A DNA stretch of 64,000 nt, from contig CAWDTS010000009.1 of assembly GCA_963805325.1 (NCBI GenBank), positions 558,001-622,000 of the forward strand. Direction: 5' to 3'. The notes beneath the pieces were generated by a model, which saw nothing but the letters and a program-made list of their open reading frames with translations, was not told the DNA's origin and searched no databases. Below, one piece after another: positions 30,519 through 41,318 of the stretch. Within the stretch, counting starts at the first letter, position 1, and each line of letters begins with the position of its first letter. The DNA is from DASWJZ01 sp963805325 (lineage in GTDB: Bacteria; Pseudomonadota; Alphaproteobacteria; Rhizobiales; Afifellaceae). The position numbers were made by a program, and so were the translations under genes.

Positions 30519-31162
30519 CCGCACCCGCTGGCGGCGCCGCGGATGGCGCCGACCGCTCACGGCGCGACCGGCGCGTGCCGAGTCACCGCCCGTGCGAGAC
30601 GTCGACCGCCGCGGCGCCGGGCCGCCGCCCGCGCCGCCGGCCGCCGCCGCGACCGCCCGTGCCGCTGCGTTCGCCGCGGCCCGGGCAGCTGACCGCCGGC
30701 GTGGCGGGCCTCGTCACCGGTCAGCGGCGTGGGTCGGTGGTCCTCGTCGCGCTGCGTCCGCGTGCTGGAAACGAGCTCGTGGAGCTCGGCTTCGCCACCT
30801 GGTGGCTCGGGCCCGGTCAGCGAGCCGCAGCCGTTCGTCGTCATGCTGTCTGCCGTTCGTCGCACCGCTCGTGATGGTCGTGCTCACGCTCAACGACGTC
30901 CGCTGCGCTTGCCGTGGTATCGGCACTCGACGGCCAGCCTCGTCGGCGTCGCCGTGGGGCGTCATCGACCTCGACCACGTCTCGCCTGGCCTCGTCGAGC
31001 TGGCCATCGCCGGCGCCGGCCTCGCTCGTCTCGGTCGCCAGCCTGAGCGGTGTCTACCGGTCCGTCGCCGCCGGCCGGCCGAGCCCGCAGCGGCCCGTCG
31101 GCCGGATGCGCGGTCGCCCGCCGACCGATCGCGAGCCGGGACCACAGCCGACGCCGCCGTAG
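30519..31162 (+). CDS. probable membrane protein, badly frameshifted
   Basis: The reading is fragmentary. Pieces in different frames suggest a Pro/Ala-rich cytoplasmic N-terminus, a hydrophobic helix near GQLTAGVAGLVTG, an extracellular Ser-rich stretch (LETSSWSSASPPGGSGPVSE), a second hydrophobic region (LPFVAPLVMVVLT), then GVIDLDHVSPGLVELAIAGA and a Pro/Arg-rich tail ending REPGPQPTPP at 31,162. No family recognised. The start is uncertain. It lies just upstream of argG. Confidence 0.4.
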
Positions 31163-31188
31163 GTCGGTAGCTTCGCCGCCTGTCGAAG

Positions 31189-32612
31189 GTGCTCACGTCG
31201 CTGCCCGTCGGCGAGCGGGTCGGCATCGCGTTCTCCGGTGGCCTGGACACCTCGGCCGCGGTCGCCTGGATGCGCGAGCGGGGCGCGATCCCGTACACCT
31301 ACACCGCCGACCTCGGCCAGCCCGACGAGCCCGACCTCGACGGCGTGCCCGGTGCGGGCCAAGGAGTACGGCGCCGAGGAGGCCCGCATCGTCGACTGCC
31401 GCGCCGAGCTGGTCCGCGAGGGCCTCGATGGCGCTGCAGTGCGGGGCGTTCCACATCACGCACCGCCGGCAAGACGTACTTCAACACCACGCCGCTCGGC
31501 CGGGCCGTCACCGGCACGCTGCTGGTGCGGGCGATGCAGGACGACGGCGTCGACATCTGGGGCGACGGCTCCACCTACAAGGGCAACGACATCGAGCGCT
31601 TCTACCGCTACGGCCTGCTGGTCAACCCGGCGCTGCGGATCTACAAGCCGTGGCTCGACCAGCGTTCGTCGACGAGCTCGGCGGCCGGGCCGAGATGAGC
31701 GAGTTCCTCGATCGCCCGCGAGCTGCCGTACCGCGACTCGAAGGAGAAGGCGTACTCGACCGACGCCAACATCTGGGGCGCCACCCACGAGGCCAAGGCG
31801 CTCGAGGAGCTGGCGACCGGCATGGAGATCGTCGAGCCGATCATGGGCGTCGCCCACTGGGACCCGGCGGTCGAGATCGCCACCGAGGACGTGCGCGATC
31901 CGCTTCGACGAGGGCTGGCCGGTCGCGATCAACGGCGCAGGCGTTCGACTCGACCAGGTCGCGCTCGTCGATCGAGGCCAACGCGATCGGCGGGCGCCAC
32001 GGCCTCGGGATGAGCGACCAGATCGAGAACCGGATCATCGAGGCCAAGTCGCCGCGGCATCTACGAGGGCCCGGCGCTGGCGCTGCTGCACATCGCCTAC
32101 GAGCGGCTGGTGACGGCGATCCACAACGAGAACACGATCGAGAACTACCGCACGATGGGCCGCCGCCTCGGCCGGCTGCTGTACGAGGGCCGCTGGTTCG
32201 ACCCGCAGAGCCTGATGCTGCGCGAGCCGCTGCTGCGCTGGGTCGGCGTCGGCGATCACCGGCGAGGTGACGGTGCGGCTGCGCCGCGGCGACGACTACT
32301 CGATCCTCGACACGACCGGCCCGAACCTCACGTACGAGCCCGAGCGGCTGTCGATGGAGCGGGTCGAGGACGCGCCGTTCGGTCCGCTCGACCGCATCGG
32401 CCAGCTGACGATGCGCAACCTCGACATCGACGACAGCCGCGCCAAGCTCGACGTGTACCGCAACGTCGGCACGCTCGGCCAGCGGCGGCATGCTCGAGCT
32501 CGACCCGACCGGGTCCCCGAACCCACCGCCCGACCGCACTGGCACCGAGGCGTCGTGTCGGGTCCTGCGCCGGAGGCGGGTCGTCGCGATCGCACGCCGC
32601 GACTCGTGCTGA
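31189..32612 (+). CDS. argG: argininosuccinate synthase (long, E. coli-type), frameshifted
   Basis: ATP-dependent ligation of citrulline and aspartate in arginine biosynthesis. The sequence matches the long ArgG subtype: VGERVGIAFSGGLDTSAAVA (ATP-binding SGGLDTS), GAIPYTYTADLGQPDEPDLD, TYFNTTPLGRAVTGTLLVRA, DIWGDGSTYKGNDIERFYRY, EKAYSTDANIWGATHEAKAL, GMSDQIENRIIEAKS and DRIGQLTMRNLDIDDSRAKL. About ten single-base frame changes. At about 31,709, removing one G before ATC restores the expected FLIARELPYRDSK. The C-terminus and stop are uncertain. Confidence 0.93.
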
Positions 32613-33178
32613 TCGGAAGGCGCCGGGACGTCCCCGACACCGAGCTCTTGGTCCGCCACCCGATACCGCATGTCGGAGGCGTCGCGGCCGGTGGTGTTCG
32701 CCGCCCGCCGTCGTCGGCGTGGTCACGGCGGTCGACGACCGGGTTGGAGCAGGTCGGTCGCCAGCGGCGCGATGCCGACTGGTCGCGTCGCCGCGCGCCA
32801 CGGCAGCCGCCCGACTCGGTGCGACTCGACGTCGCACCGGCCAATATGCTACGGCCGACGCTCTGCGCGTTCGGTCGCGCCGATCACTGGGCGCGCACTC
32901 GTCTCGTGCCGGTGACGACTCGGCTGCGGCGTCGGCTCGCAGACTGCTCGGAGCCATCGAGCACCGTGCGCGCCCGAGACTCGGCCTGTGCGCGAACGCA
33001 CTCGCGCCGACGAGACGACATACACTCGAACGAGAACCTCCGCCCCCAGGGGCTCTCGTCAGAGCTCTATCGACCCACGCAACCAGCTGACGACCGCTCA
33101 GCGGCGTGTGCCGAACGCGACGCCCGGCGACGCGAACCACCGCATCCGAGACGGTGGCCATCGACCCGACGGACAGTG
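32613..33178. other. region without a supportable gene
   Basis: Open frames exist on both strands, but all are Arg/Ser/Pro-rich readings of GC-rich DNA without recognisable domains, ribosome sites or consistent codon-position bias. Given the frame-error density, a short broken gene could be hidden here. Confidence 0.4.
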
Positions 33179-34315
33179 TCACACGAGCCCGAAACCTGCG
33201 GGTCTCACCTGCGACTGGAGGGCGGCGACGAGGGCCGCGAGGAGGCGGGTGCGGTCGACCATCGTGTCGACGCACGGACGTGCTCGTGGTCGGCGTGGGC
33301 GCCGCCGCCGACGGCGCCGAGGCCGTCGAGCGTCGGCACGCCGAGCGCGGCGGTGAAGTTGCCGTCGCTGCCGCCGCCGACGGCGACGCCGGCGAGCCCG
33401 GCAGCCGAGCGTGCGCGGCCGTCCGCGGCGAGCGGCGAACAGCGTCGGCCGACGGCCGACTCGGGCATCGGCGGGCGGCCGATGCCGCCGAGCACCTCGA
33501 TCGCGCGCCGCCGGATCGACCGGTGCGCAGCGCGGCCATCGCCGCCTCGACGCGCTCCGTCTCGTCCAGCTCGACGACCCGGACGTCGACGCGTGATGCG
33601 GGCCTCGGCGGGCACGACGTTGTCGGCCGTGCCGGCCGTGGCGACGGTCGGCGTGACGGTCGTGCCGGCTGGCCGGGTCGCCGAACGTGGCGATGCAGCC
33701 GATCAGCTGCGGCCGCCTCGACGAGCGCGTTGACGCCCTTCTCCGGCTCGAGCCCGGCGTGCGCCGCCCGCCCGTGGACGATCGACCTCGAACGTGCCGG
33801 TGCCCTTGCGGCCGGTCTTCACGCGCGCCGCCGTCGGCGCCGGCTCGAGCACCAGCACGGCGCCGCACGCCGCGGCCCGCTCCTCGATCAGCGCCCGCGA
33901 CGCGCCGGAGCCGACCTCCTCGTCGGCGGTGAACAGCAGCTCGACGCCGCGTGCGGTCGTCGAGCGCGGCCACGGCGTGGATCGCCGAGCACGATCCCGG
34001 CCTTCATGTCGAACACGCCGGGGCCGGTGGCGCGCCCGTCGGCCACGGTGAACGGCCGGGCGGCGAGCGTGCCGAGCGGGGAACACCGTGTCGTGGTGGC
34101 CGAGGAGCAGCACCGTCGGCTCGCCGCCGCCGCGCCAGTGGACGTGGGGCCCGGCGGGGCCGTCGACCAGCTCGCGGCGCCGATCCGAGCCGGCCGCTCG
34201 ATCAGCGCGGCCACAGCTGCGGCCGACGCCTCGAGCGGCCGGGATCGTCAGCGACGGCGACTCGACCTCGACAGGGACCGCAGGTCGGCGAGCAGGACGT
34301 CGAGCACGAACGCCA
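33179..34315 (-). CDS. M20-family metallopeptidase (carboxypeptidase G2-like), frameshifted
   Basis: Zinc amidohydrolase of about 375 aa removing terminal amino acids from peptides or N-acyl amino acids. Motifs: TVLLLGHHDTVFPLGTLAAR (first metal His/Asp), GPGVFDMKAGIVL (bridging Asp), ELLFTADEEVGSGASRALIE (catalytic Glu pair), VKTGRKGTGTFEV, then VVHGRAAHAGLEPEKGVNAL from the lid domain. The C-terminus is VAVGGGSDGNFTAALGVPTL and GGAHADHEHVRVDTMVDRTR. About ten frame changes. ATG at 34,315. Confidence 0.88.
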
Positions 34316-34356
34316 TCGCGCCCACCGTACCGGCCACCCCCGATCGTGGTCAGCCG

Positions 34357-34656
34357 TCAGCCGAAGCGCACGGTGGCGACGCCGGCGACGATCAGCAGTG
34401 CCCCGACGACCTGGAACGGCGTGAGGTGCTCGTCGTACAGGTAGCGCCCGAGGCCGACGGACACGAGCACCTCGATGCCCAGTCCGAGGACGTACGCCGC
34501 CGACAGGCCCTGGGACCGCACGGCCCGGGTCAGGAACACTGCCCCGACCACGAACAGCACGATCACGCAGACGCTCGGGACGAGCCGGGAGAACCCGTCG
34601 GACGACTTCATGAACGCGCCACCGATCCCGAAGGCCAACGACGCTGCGATCACCAT
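34357..34656 (-). CDS. small multidrug resistance (SMR) family transporter
   Basis: Four-helix exporter of 99 aa, intact: VIAASLAFGIGGAFMKSSDG, then RLVPSVCVIVLFVVGAVFLT, the helix GLSAAYVLGLGIEVLVSVGL (in place of the EmrE-type GIGAYALW motif) and TPFQVVGALLIVAGVATVRF. The essential Glu of EmrE helix 1 is not seen at the usual position, so it may belong to a divergent SMR/EamA-like group. ATG at 34,656. Convergent with the M20 gene's neighbours and divergent from the XRE regulator. Confidence 0.72.
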   Translation of the reverse strand: MVIAASLAFGIGGAFMKSSDGFSRLVPSVCVIVLFVVGAVFLTRAVRSQGLSAAYVLGLGIEVLVSVGLGRYLYDEHLTPFQVVGALLIVAGVATVRFG

Positions 34657-34756
34657 CCCCACTGGGTGTCTGGAGCGTGCCGGCGCGTTGCTGATACGTG
34701 TGAGCGGGCCAGATCGCGTGGCGCCGCCCGACCCACCGTGTGATCGACTGCGGGCG

Positions 34757-35600
34757 ATGGTCGACCAGCACCGCGCCGAGCTGGCCGAGTTCCTGCGCGC
34801 CCGACGCGAAGCGGTGACCCCGGAGCAGGTGGGGCTGCCGCGCGGCCGCGGTCGGCGCACCCCCGGCCTGCGCCGCGAGGAGGTCGCCCTGCTCGCCGGC
34901 GTGTCGGTCACCTGGTACACGTGGCTCGAGCAGGGCCGGCGGATCAACGCCTCGCCCGACGTGCTGCGCGCGATCGGTCGGGCGCTGCGCCTCGACGAGG
35001 CCGGCCAGCGAGCACCTCGCTGGCGCTGGCCCAGCCGGTCGCCAGCGCCGGATCGGCATCGAGCCTGCGACGCCGGACGAGGTGCCGTCGTCGCTGCGCC
35101 GGCTGATCGAGGGCTTCGAGCCCGCGCCGGCCTACGTGCTCGGCCCGCACTGGGAGTTCGCCGCCTGGAACGCCGCCGAGGCCCGGCTGTACCCGCCGCT
35201 CGACCGCCTCGACGGCCTCGAGCGCAACCTCATCTGGGTGCTGTTCGCCGACTGCGGCCATCCGCGAGCTGATCGTCGACTGGGACATCCACGCCCGTCA
35301 GGCGCTGGCCGAGTTCCGCGCCGCCGACGCATCGCGGTGCGCCGGGACCCGGAGATGGTCGAGCTCGTCGACCGGCTGAGCGGGGTCAGCACCGAGTTCC
35401 GCCAGTGGTGGCCCGAGCACGACGTCGCCCGCTTCGAGACCCGGCTGCGCCGGTTCAACCACCCCCGCGCCGGCCTGCTGACGTTCGAGTACCAGCAGCT
35501 GTCCCCGGCCGAATGGCCGGCCTTGCGGGTCGTCGTCCAACTCCCCGTGCCCGGCGACGACTCGGCCCAGCGCCTGGCCGTGCGTCACGACGCGTTCTGA
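34757..35600 (+). CDS. XRE-family regulator with MmyB-like C-terminal domain, frameshifted
   Basis: About 280 aa. N-terminal helix-turn-helix: RTPGLRREEVALLAGVSVTW followed by YTWLEQGRRINASPDVLRAI. The C-terminal MmyB-like ligand domain has EPAPAYVLGPHWEFAAWNAA, LIWVLFADCG, VSTEFRQWWPEHDVARFETR and HPRAGLLTFEYQQLSPAEWP. Frame changes near 35,010, 35,040, 35,263 and 35,330; in the third, removing one C before ATC restores IRELIVDWDIHARQALAEF. Probably controls the divergently placed SMR gene; this is inferred from position only. Confidence 0.87.
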
Positions 35601-35635
35601 CTTCTGACGCACCGACCTGTGCGACGCTCTGGGCG

Positions 35636-35719
35636 ATGACCCCGAGCGACTGCCCCCTGCCCCCACCGATCGAGCGAGCGCCAGGGGCGCCAACGGTGCC
35701 GCCGGTGTCGACGCGATGA
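35636..35719 (+). CDS. possible 27-codon leader ORF
   Basis: Short Pro-rich frame starting MTPSDCPLPPPIERAPG whose stop overlaps the ATG of the DUF4203 gene (ATGA). The overlap suggests translational coupling, but the short length and composition leave it uncertain; it could be just the upstream region. Confidence 0.25.
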   Translation: MTPSDCPLPPPIERAPGAPTVPPVSTR

Positions 35720-36321
35720 GCGGCCTCGTCGTCATCGCCATCGGTGCCGTCCTGTGCTTCCTGGGGGTCGCATCGATCCACCTCGAGGTGCTCATCACCG
35801 GATTCGCCATCGGGTGGCTGCTGGCCGAGGTGTTCGGGGGCACGATCGGTGTCAGCCTGATCGTCGGGCTCATCGGCGCGCTCGTCGTGTGGGTGGCGGC
35901 CACGTTCGTGTTCAAGGTCGCCATGTTCTTCCTCGGCGGGATCGGCGGCCTGGTGATCGGCTCGAAGCTGGCCGGGCTGCTCGACGAGGGCGACCGTGAC
36001 CGGTTGCTCACCGTGGCGGTGGTGCTGGCGCTGGCCGCCGTCGGCGCGTTCGCCGCCGACCGGTACCGCAGCCGGGCCCTGCTGTGGCTCACCGCGCTCG
36101 GCGGCGCGGCCCTCATGATCGACGGGCTGTCCCGCGTCTCCGAGGCCACGTTCGGCTTCCTGCGCGATCCCGTCGACGGTTGGGAGCGCTTCGTCGCCTT
36201 CGGCGCGTGGGCGGCGCTGACGTTCGCCGGGTGGACGGTGCAACGCCGGCTGTTCCCCAAGACGCTGGGCCTCGAGGCCAAGGGACCGAGACAGGGCGGC
36301 GGCGACACCACCTGGTCGTAG
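35716..36321 (+). CDS. DUF4203-like multi-pass membrane protein (201 aa)
   Basis: Intact protein with about seven hydrophobic segments (VVIAIGAVLCFLGVASIHLE, VLITGFAIGWLLAEVFGGTI, SLIVGLIGALVVWVAATFVF, MFFLGGIGGLVIGSKLAGLL, RLLTVAVVLALAAVGAFAAD, YRSRALLWLTALGGAALMID, RFVAFGAWAALTFAGWTVQR). The Gly-rich helices fit DUF4203/TM7S3-type proteins of unknown function. C-terminal tail is polar. Convergent with the PfkB kinase gene 19 bases away. Confidence 0.75.
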   Translation: MSGLVVIAIGAVLCFLGVASIHLEVLITGFAIGWLLAEVFGGTIGVSLIVGLIGALVVWVAATFVFKVAMFFLGGIGGLVIGSKLAGLLDEGDRDRLLTVAVVLALAAVGAFAADRYRSRALLWLTALGGAALMIDGLSRVSEATFGFLRDPVDGWERFVAFGAWAALTFAGWTVQRRLFPKTLGLEAKGPRQGGGDTTWS

Positions 36322-36340
36322 CGCCGCAGGCCGGGACGGA

Positions 36341-37253
36341 TCAGCCCGTCGTCCACCCGTCGGGCAGGTCGCCAGGGCGGGGCGGATCCGAGCCACGACG
36401 ACCGACGACCACCGCGGCGACGGCATGGGCGGCGCGCACGGCGGACGTCAGGGCGTCGACGTCGCCGAGGTCGTCGCGGCCGCGACCGCTCCCCCGCCAC
36501 CACGTGACGAATCCGGCGGTGAACGCGTCGCCGGCGCCGATCGTGTCGACGACCGGCACGGCGTCGACGGGGACGGTGATCGCCACGCCGGCGACGACGA
36601 TCGTCGTGGCCGTCCCGCCCGTCGTCACGAGCACGGCGCGCACGCCCTCGGTCAGCAGGCCCTCGGCGGCGACGCCGACCGGGACGCCCGGCCGGACGTA
36701 GGCGAGGTCCTCGTCGCTGGCCTTGACGACGTCGGCACGCGCCAGCACGCGCTCCAGGCGGGCGACGTACCCGGCATCGTCGTCGACGGCGGCCGGCCGG
36801 CAGTTGAGGTCGACGAGCACGAGCACGTCGGGCGCGGCCGCCATCACGATGCTCTCCACGGCGGTCGCGATGGGCTCCAGCACGAGTCCCAGCCCGCCCG
36901 TCACGATGACGTCGACGGCGTCGGGCAGCCGCTCGGGCGTCAGCAGGGGCGCGCTCGGTGCCCTCGGTGTAGAACTCGTAGGAGGCCGTCCCGCCGGCAT
37001 CGAGCTGGGCGACGGCCAAGGTCGTCGGCCGGGCGGTCCGCTGCAGCAACGCGTCGAGGACCCCGGACTCGGCCAATCCATCGGCCAGGCGTCGCCCGAA
37101 ACCGTCGTCGGACACCGTGGCCATCAGCGCGGTCGGCACGCCGAGGCGGGCGCAGCCCCTGGCCACGTTGTACGGCGCCCCGCCGGGTGCGGCCGTGACC
37201 TCGTCGCCACTGACGACGAGGTCCACCAACGCCTCCCCCATGACGACGATCAC
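36341..37253 (-). CDS. PfkB-family carbohydrate kinase, one frameshift
   Basis: Ribokinase-fold sugar kinase of about 304 aa. N-terminal VIVVMGEALVDLVVSGDEVT and APGGAPYNVARGCARLGVPT (sugar-binding GG); C-terminal signature PVVDTIGAGDAFTAGFVTWW with the catalytic Asp in GAGDAF. A frame change near 36,958 lies in the lid region. The resemblance is closest to fructokinase-type members, but substrate assignment is inference. GTG start at 37,253. Confidence 0.88.
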
Positions 37254-37334
37254 GGAGCAGCATGCTTGCAGGGTCCGACCGCCCACCCGTCCATCAGGGC
37301 TCGGCCGGCGCCGAGGCGCGGTACGGTCGCTGGC

Positions 37335-37667
37335 ATGGATGGAGAACCGATGGACACGTTGTCCGATGCGATGCGGCGCCTGCAGGCCGACGGCTACACC
37401 GGCAACTGGTACGCCACGGCCGACTTCCAGCTGGAGTGCAACGAGTCCGGTGAGGTGATCGACCCGGCCGAGGTCCAGATCGACCACATCCTGCGCTTCG
37501 AGGGCAAGTCCGATCCCGGTGACATGTCCATCCTGTTCGCCCTGCAGAGCCCCGCCGGTACGAAGGGCCTGTACAGCGCGCCGTTCGGGGCCGAGATGCC
37601 GGCCGAGGACTCCGAGGTCATCTCGCGCATGCGGCACCAGACCGCAGACGGCACACTGGACGGATAA
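37335..37667 (+). CDS. conserved small protein of the family often mislabelled phosphoribosylpyrophosphate synthetase
   Basis: Intact, 110 aa. MDTLSDAMRRLQADGYTGNW, then ADFQLECNESGEVIDPAEVQ, IDHILRFEGKSDPGDMSILF and GTKGLYSAPFGAEMPAEDSE. The pattern LSDA-x-RL-x-x-x-GYT...C...P-x-x-x-x-IDH-x-x-RFEG-x-x-x-P-x-x-x-x-I-x-x-A is shared with small proteins widely annotated as PRPP synthetase without evidence. No PRPP-binding motif is present. It ends 18 bases before the indolepyruvate oxidoreductase gene. Confidence 0.7.
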   Translation: MDGEPMDTLSDAMRRLQADGYTGNWYATADFQLECNESGEVIDPAEVQIDHILRFEGKSDPGDMSILFALQSPAGTKGLYSAPFGAEMPAEDSEVISRMRHQTADGTLDG

Positions 37668-37685
37668 CCCAGGGAGGTACCCAAC

Positions 37686-40600
37686 GTGACCGACGTGGTC
37701 GAGCGGGCCGAAGGTCCCGACGTGTCCGGCTACGAGCTGCCGGACCGCTTCCGCCTGGAGGACGGGCGGGTCTTCCTCTCCGGGGTCCAGGCGTTGGCCC
37801 GCCTCCCGGTCGATCAGCTGCGCATCGACCGCCGCCACGGCCTGCAGCACCGCGGCGTACGTCTCCGGGTACCAGGGCTCGCCGGTCGGCACGTTCCAGG
37901 AGGAGGCGTCGGCGGCGGCGAAGACCGTGCCCGACCTGCCGATCGTCATCCGGCCCGGGCTCAACGAGGAGCTGGCGGCGACGTCGGTCATGGGCAGCCA
38001 GCTCGTCGACTCGCTCGGCCGACAAGCGCTACGACGGCGTCGTCGGCGTCTGGTACGGCAAGGCGCCCGGCCTCGACCGCGCCGGCGACGCCATCCGCCA
38101 CGGCGTGTTCGCCGGCACGGCCCGCCACGGCGGCGTCGTCGCGATCGTCGGTGACGACCCGGCGGCCAAGTCGTCGACCCTGCCCAGTTCCAGCGACGCC
38201 ACGCTCGTCGACCTGCACATGCCGATCCTCTTCCCCGGCGACGTGCAGGAGGCGCTCGACCTCAGCCGCCACGCCGTCGCCCTGTCCCGGGCCAGCGGCA
38301 TCTGGGTCGGGCTCAAGCTCGTCACGCCGGTCGCCGACGGCACCGGCACGGTCGACGTCCACCCCGACCGGGTCCAGCCGGTGATCCCGACGATGGAGTT
38401 CGACGGCAAGGTCTTCGTGCCCCACCCGAGCGGGCGCCTGCTGACGCCGTACACGCTGGACATGGAGCGCGAGTTCCAGCAGGTGCGCTCGGAGCTGGCC
38501 CGGCGCTACGGCGCGGCCAACCGGCTGAACCGGGTCACCGTGTCGACCGAGCACGACTGGATCGGCATCGCCGCCAGCGGCCACACGTACCACGAGCTGC
38601 GCGAGGCGCTGGCGCTGCTCGGCCTGCCCGACGACCAGTCGCTGCGCTCGGTCGGGGTCCGGCTCTTCCACCTCCTGATGCCGGTGCCCGTCGACGAGCA
38701 GCAGGTCCGCGACTTCGCCCACGGGCTGGCCGAGGTGCTCGTCGTCGAGGACAAGAACCCGACGTTCGAGCTGCTCGTGAAGAGCGCGATGTACGACTCC
38801 GACGAGCGACCCCGCGTCGTCGGGCGCCACGACGAGACCGGCGCGCCGCTCGTGCCCGGCACCGGGATGCTCGACGCCGACCGCCTGCTCGAACCGCTGC
38901 GGCGGCGCCTGGCCGCCCGCATCGGCGACGACCGCCTGCGGCCGCTGCCCCGCACGCGGCAGGCGTCGCTGATCCCGCTGACCGTGAACCGCACGCCGTT
39001 CTACTGCAGCGGGTGCCCGCACAACCTGTCGACGCGGGTCCCCGACGGCACGCTCGTCGGCGGCGGCATCGGGTGCCACGCGATGGTCGCGTTGATGGAG
39101 CCCGAGCGCGTCGGTGACGTCGTCGGGCTGACGGCGATGGGCAACGAGGGCGCCCAGTGGATCGGCATGGCGCCGTTCGTCGAGCGCCAGCACCTGGTCC
39201 AGAACCTCGGCGACGGCACGTTCTTCCACTCCGGGTCGCTGGCCATCCGCGCCGCCGTGGCCGCGGGTGTCGACATCACGTACAAGCTGCTCTACAACGG
39301 CACCGTGGCGATGACCGGCGGGCAGGACCCACAGGGGCAGATGACGGTGCCCGAGGTCGTGCAGTCGCTGCTCCTGGAAGGGCGTCAGTCGCATCGTCGT
39401 GACGTCGGACGACCCCGGCAAGTGGGACGACGCCGACTTCGGGTCGCTGGCCGACGGCCGCGTCTCGGTACGCGACCGGACGCTGCTGATGGAGACGCAG
39501 GCCGAGCTGGCCGACGTCGCCGGCGTCACCGTGCTGCTGCACGACCAACGGTGCGCGGCGGAGCTGCGCCGTGACCGCAGCCGGGGGCTCGTGGCCAAGC
39601 CCGGGTTCCGCATCGTCATCAACGAGCGGGTCTGCGAGGGCTGCGGCGACTGTGGCGACAAGAGCAACTGCCTGTCCGTGCAGCCCGTCGACACGGCGTA
39701 CGGCCGCAAGACCCGCATCCACCAGACGAGCTGCAACTTCGACATGTCGTGCCTACGCGGCGACTGCCCGTCGTTCGCCATGGTCAGCGTCGACGAGGCG
39801 GGCACAGCGGCGTCGCGTCCAGCCGTCGGCATGACGGGCGATCCGGGCGCCGGGCTGCCGGAGCCGACCGCGGTCGTGCCCACCGACAGCTTCACCGTGC
39901 GGCTGTCGGGCATCGGCGGGACCGGCGTGATCACGGTCAGCCAGGTGCTCGGCACCGCCGCCATGCTCGACGGCTGGGTCGTGCGTGGGCTCGACCAGAC
40001 GGGCCTGTCGCAGAAGGCCGGGCCGGTGGTCAGCGACCTGCGGCTCAGCCGCGGCGACGTGCCGGTGTCCAACCACGCCAACAGCTCGGGGGTGGACTGC
40101 CTGCTGGCGTTCGACCTGCTGGTGGCGGCGAGCGACACCCACCGGGTCGGCGCCGACCGCGAGCGGACGATCGTCATCGGGTCGGTGGCGTCGACGCCCA
40201 CCGGCGCGATGGTCGCCCATCCGACGACGCCGTACCCCGAGCTGACCGCCCTGACCGGGCGCCTCGACGAGGTGTCGCGGGCCGCGCACAACCGTTACGT
40301 CGACAGCGCGGCGCTGGCCGCCGGGCTGTTCGGCGACGCCACGACCGCCAACATCCTGCTGCTGGGCGTGGCCGTGCAGCAGGGCGCGGTCGCCGTCGAC
40401 GCGGCGTCGATCGAGCGGGCCATCGAGCTCAACGGCGTGGCCGTCGACCGCAACGTCGCCGCCTTCCGCTGGGGCCGGCGGTGGGCGGCGTTCCCGACCG
40501 ATGTCGAGCAGACGGCCGGGCTCGTGGTCGACGCGGAGCCCGAGACGCTCGACGAGCTGATCGACCGCCTGGCCGCCGACCTCGTCGGCTACCAGTCGGC

Positions 40601-41165
40601 GCGGTACTCGCAGCGGTTCCTCGACCTCGTCGGCGTCGCCCGCGAGGCCGAGCGGCGGGTCGATCCGGCGAGCACGGCGTTCACCGAGGCCGTGGCCCGG
40701 TACGGCCACAAGTTGATGGCGTACAAGGACGAGTACGAGGTCGCCCGGCTGCTGCTCGCCCCGGAGGCCCGGGCCGAGTACGAGGCCGTGGGCGGACCCG
40801 GCACCAAGGTCACGTGGCGCCTGCACCCGCCCATGCTCCGGGCGATGGGCATGAAGGACAAGATGAAGCTCGGGCCGCGCAGCAAGCCGGTGCTGGCCAC
40901 GCTGGCTCGGTCCAAGCGGCTGCGGGGCACCGTCGCCGACCCGTTCCGCTGGGCCACCGTGCGCCGCCAGGAGCGGGCGATGGTGCCCGAGTACGAGGTC
41001 GCCGTGGCCCACCTGGCCGCCCGCCTCGATGCCGCCAACCTCGCCGAGGCCGTCGCCATCGTCGAGCTCCCCGACCAGGTCCGGGGCTACGAGCACATCA
41101 AGCTCGACCGCGCCGGCCGCTACCGCTCCGAGCTCGCCGACCGCCTCCAGCGCTTCGCCCGCTGA
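37686..41165 (+). CDS. indolepyruvate:ferredoxin oxidoreductase family fusion protein, frameshifted 5' part
   Basis: Single-chain 2-oxoacid:ferredoxin oxidoreductase of about 1,160 aa, oxidatively decarboxylating an aryl- or branched-chain 2-oxoacid to acyl-CoA. Order: Pyr-type N-domain (AAYVSGYQGSPVGTFQEEAS), TPP domain (GGGIGCHAMVALMEPERVGD, TAMGNEGAQWIGMAPFVERQ), a ferredoxin-like cluster (CEGCGDCGDKSNCLS with CNFDMSCLRGDC), and gamma domain (VRLSGIGGTGVITVSQVLGT). A ribosome site AGGGAGG precedes the GTG. Frame changes near 37,855, 37,900, 38,020 and 39,385. From 39,399 to 41,165 it is in one frame. Confidence 0.92.
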
Positions 41166-41229
41166 CGCCGCGTCAGCCGGGCCGACCCCGGGCCGCGTTC
41201 ATCCGGTGATTCGCGGCCATCGGTGGCCG
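41162..41229. terminator. two stem-loops after the indolepyruvate oxidoreductase gene
   Basis: CTGACG/CGTCAG (41,162-41,176, loop CCG) spans the stop codon, and CGGCCA/TGGCCG (41,214-41,229, loop TCGG) follows 37 bases on. Both are short, GC-rich and lack U-tracts; they are plausible termination or pausing elements before the MFS gene. Confidence 0.4.
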
Positions 41230-41318
41230 TGACCGCGGGTCAGTACCGATTCTCGGTCGGGCGGGTGGGCGGGCACTCTGGCTCGTCGTCGGCGGGTGCG
41301 GGACCATATCTTCCGGCG

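Noticed and set aside
35298..37991. An 897-codon minus-strand frame
   Set aside because: It is opposite DUF4203 and the oxidoreductase gene; only its PfkB portion (36,341-37,253) shows real family sequence.
37988..40291. A 767-codon minus-strand frame
   Set aside because: Complementary reading of the indolepyruvate oxidoreductase gene, with low-complexity His/Arg/Val composition.
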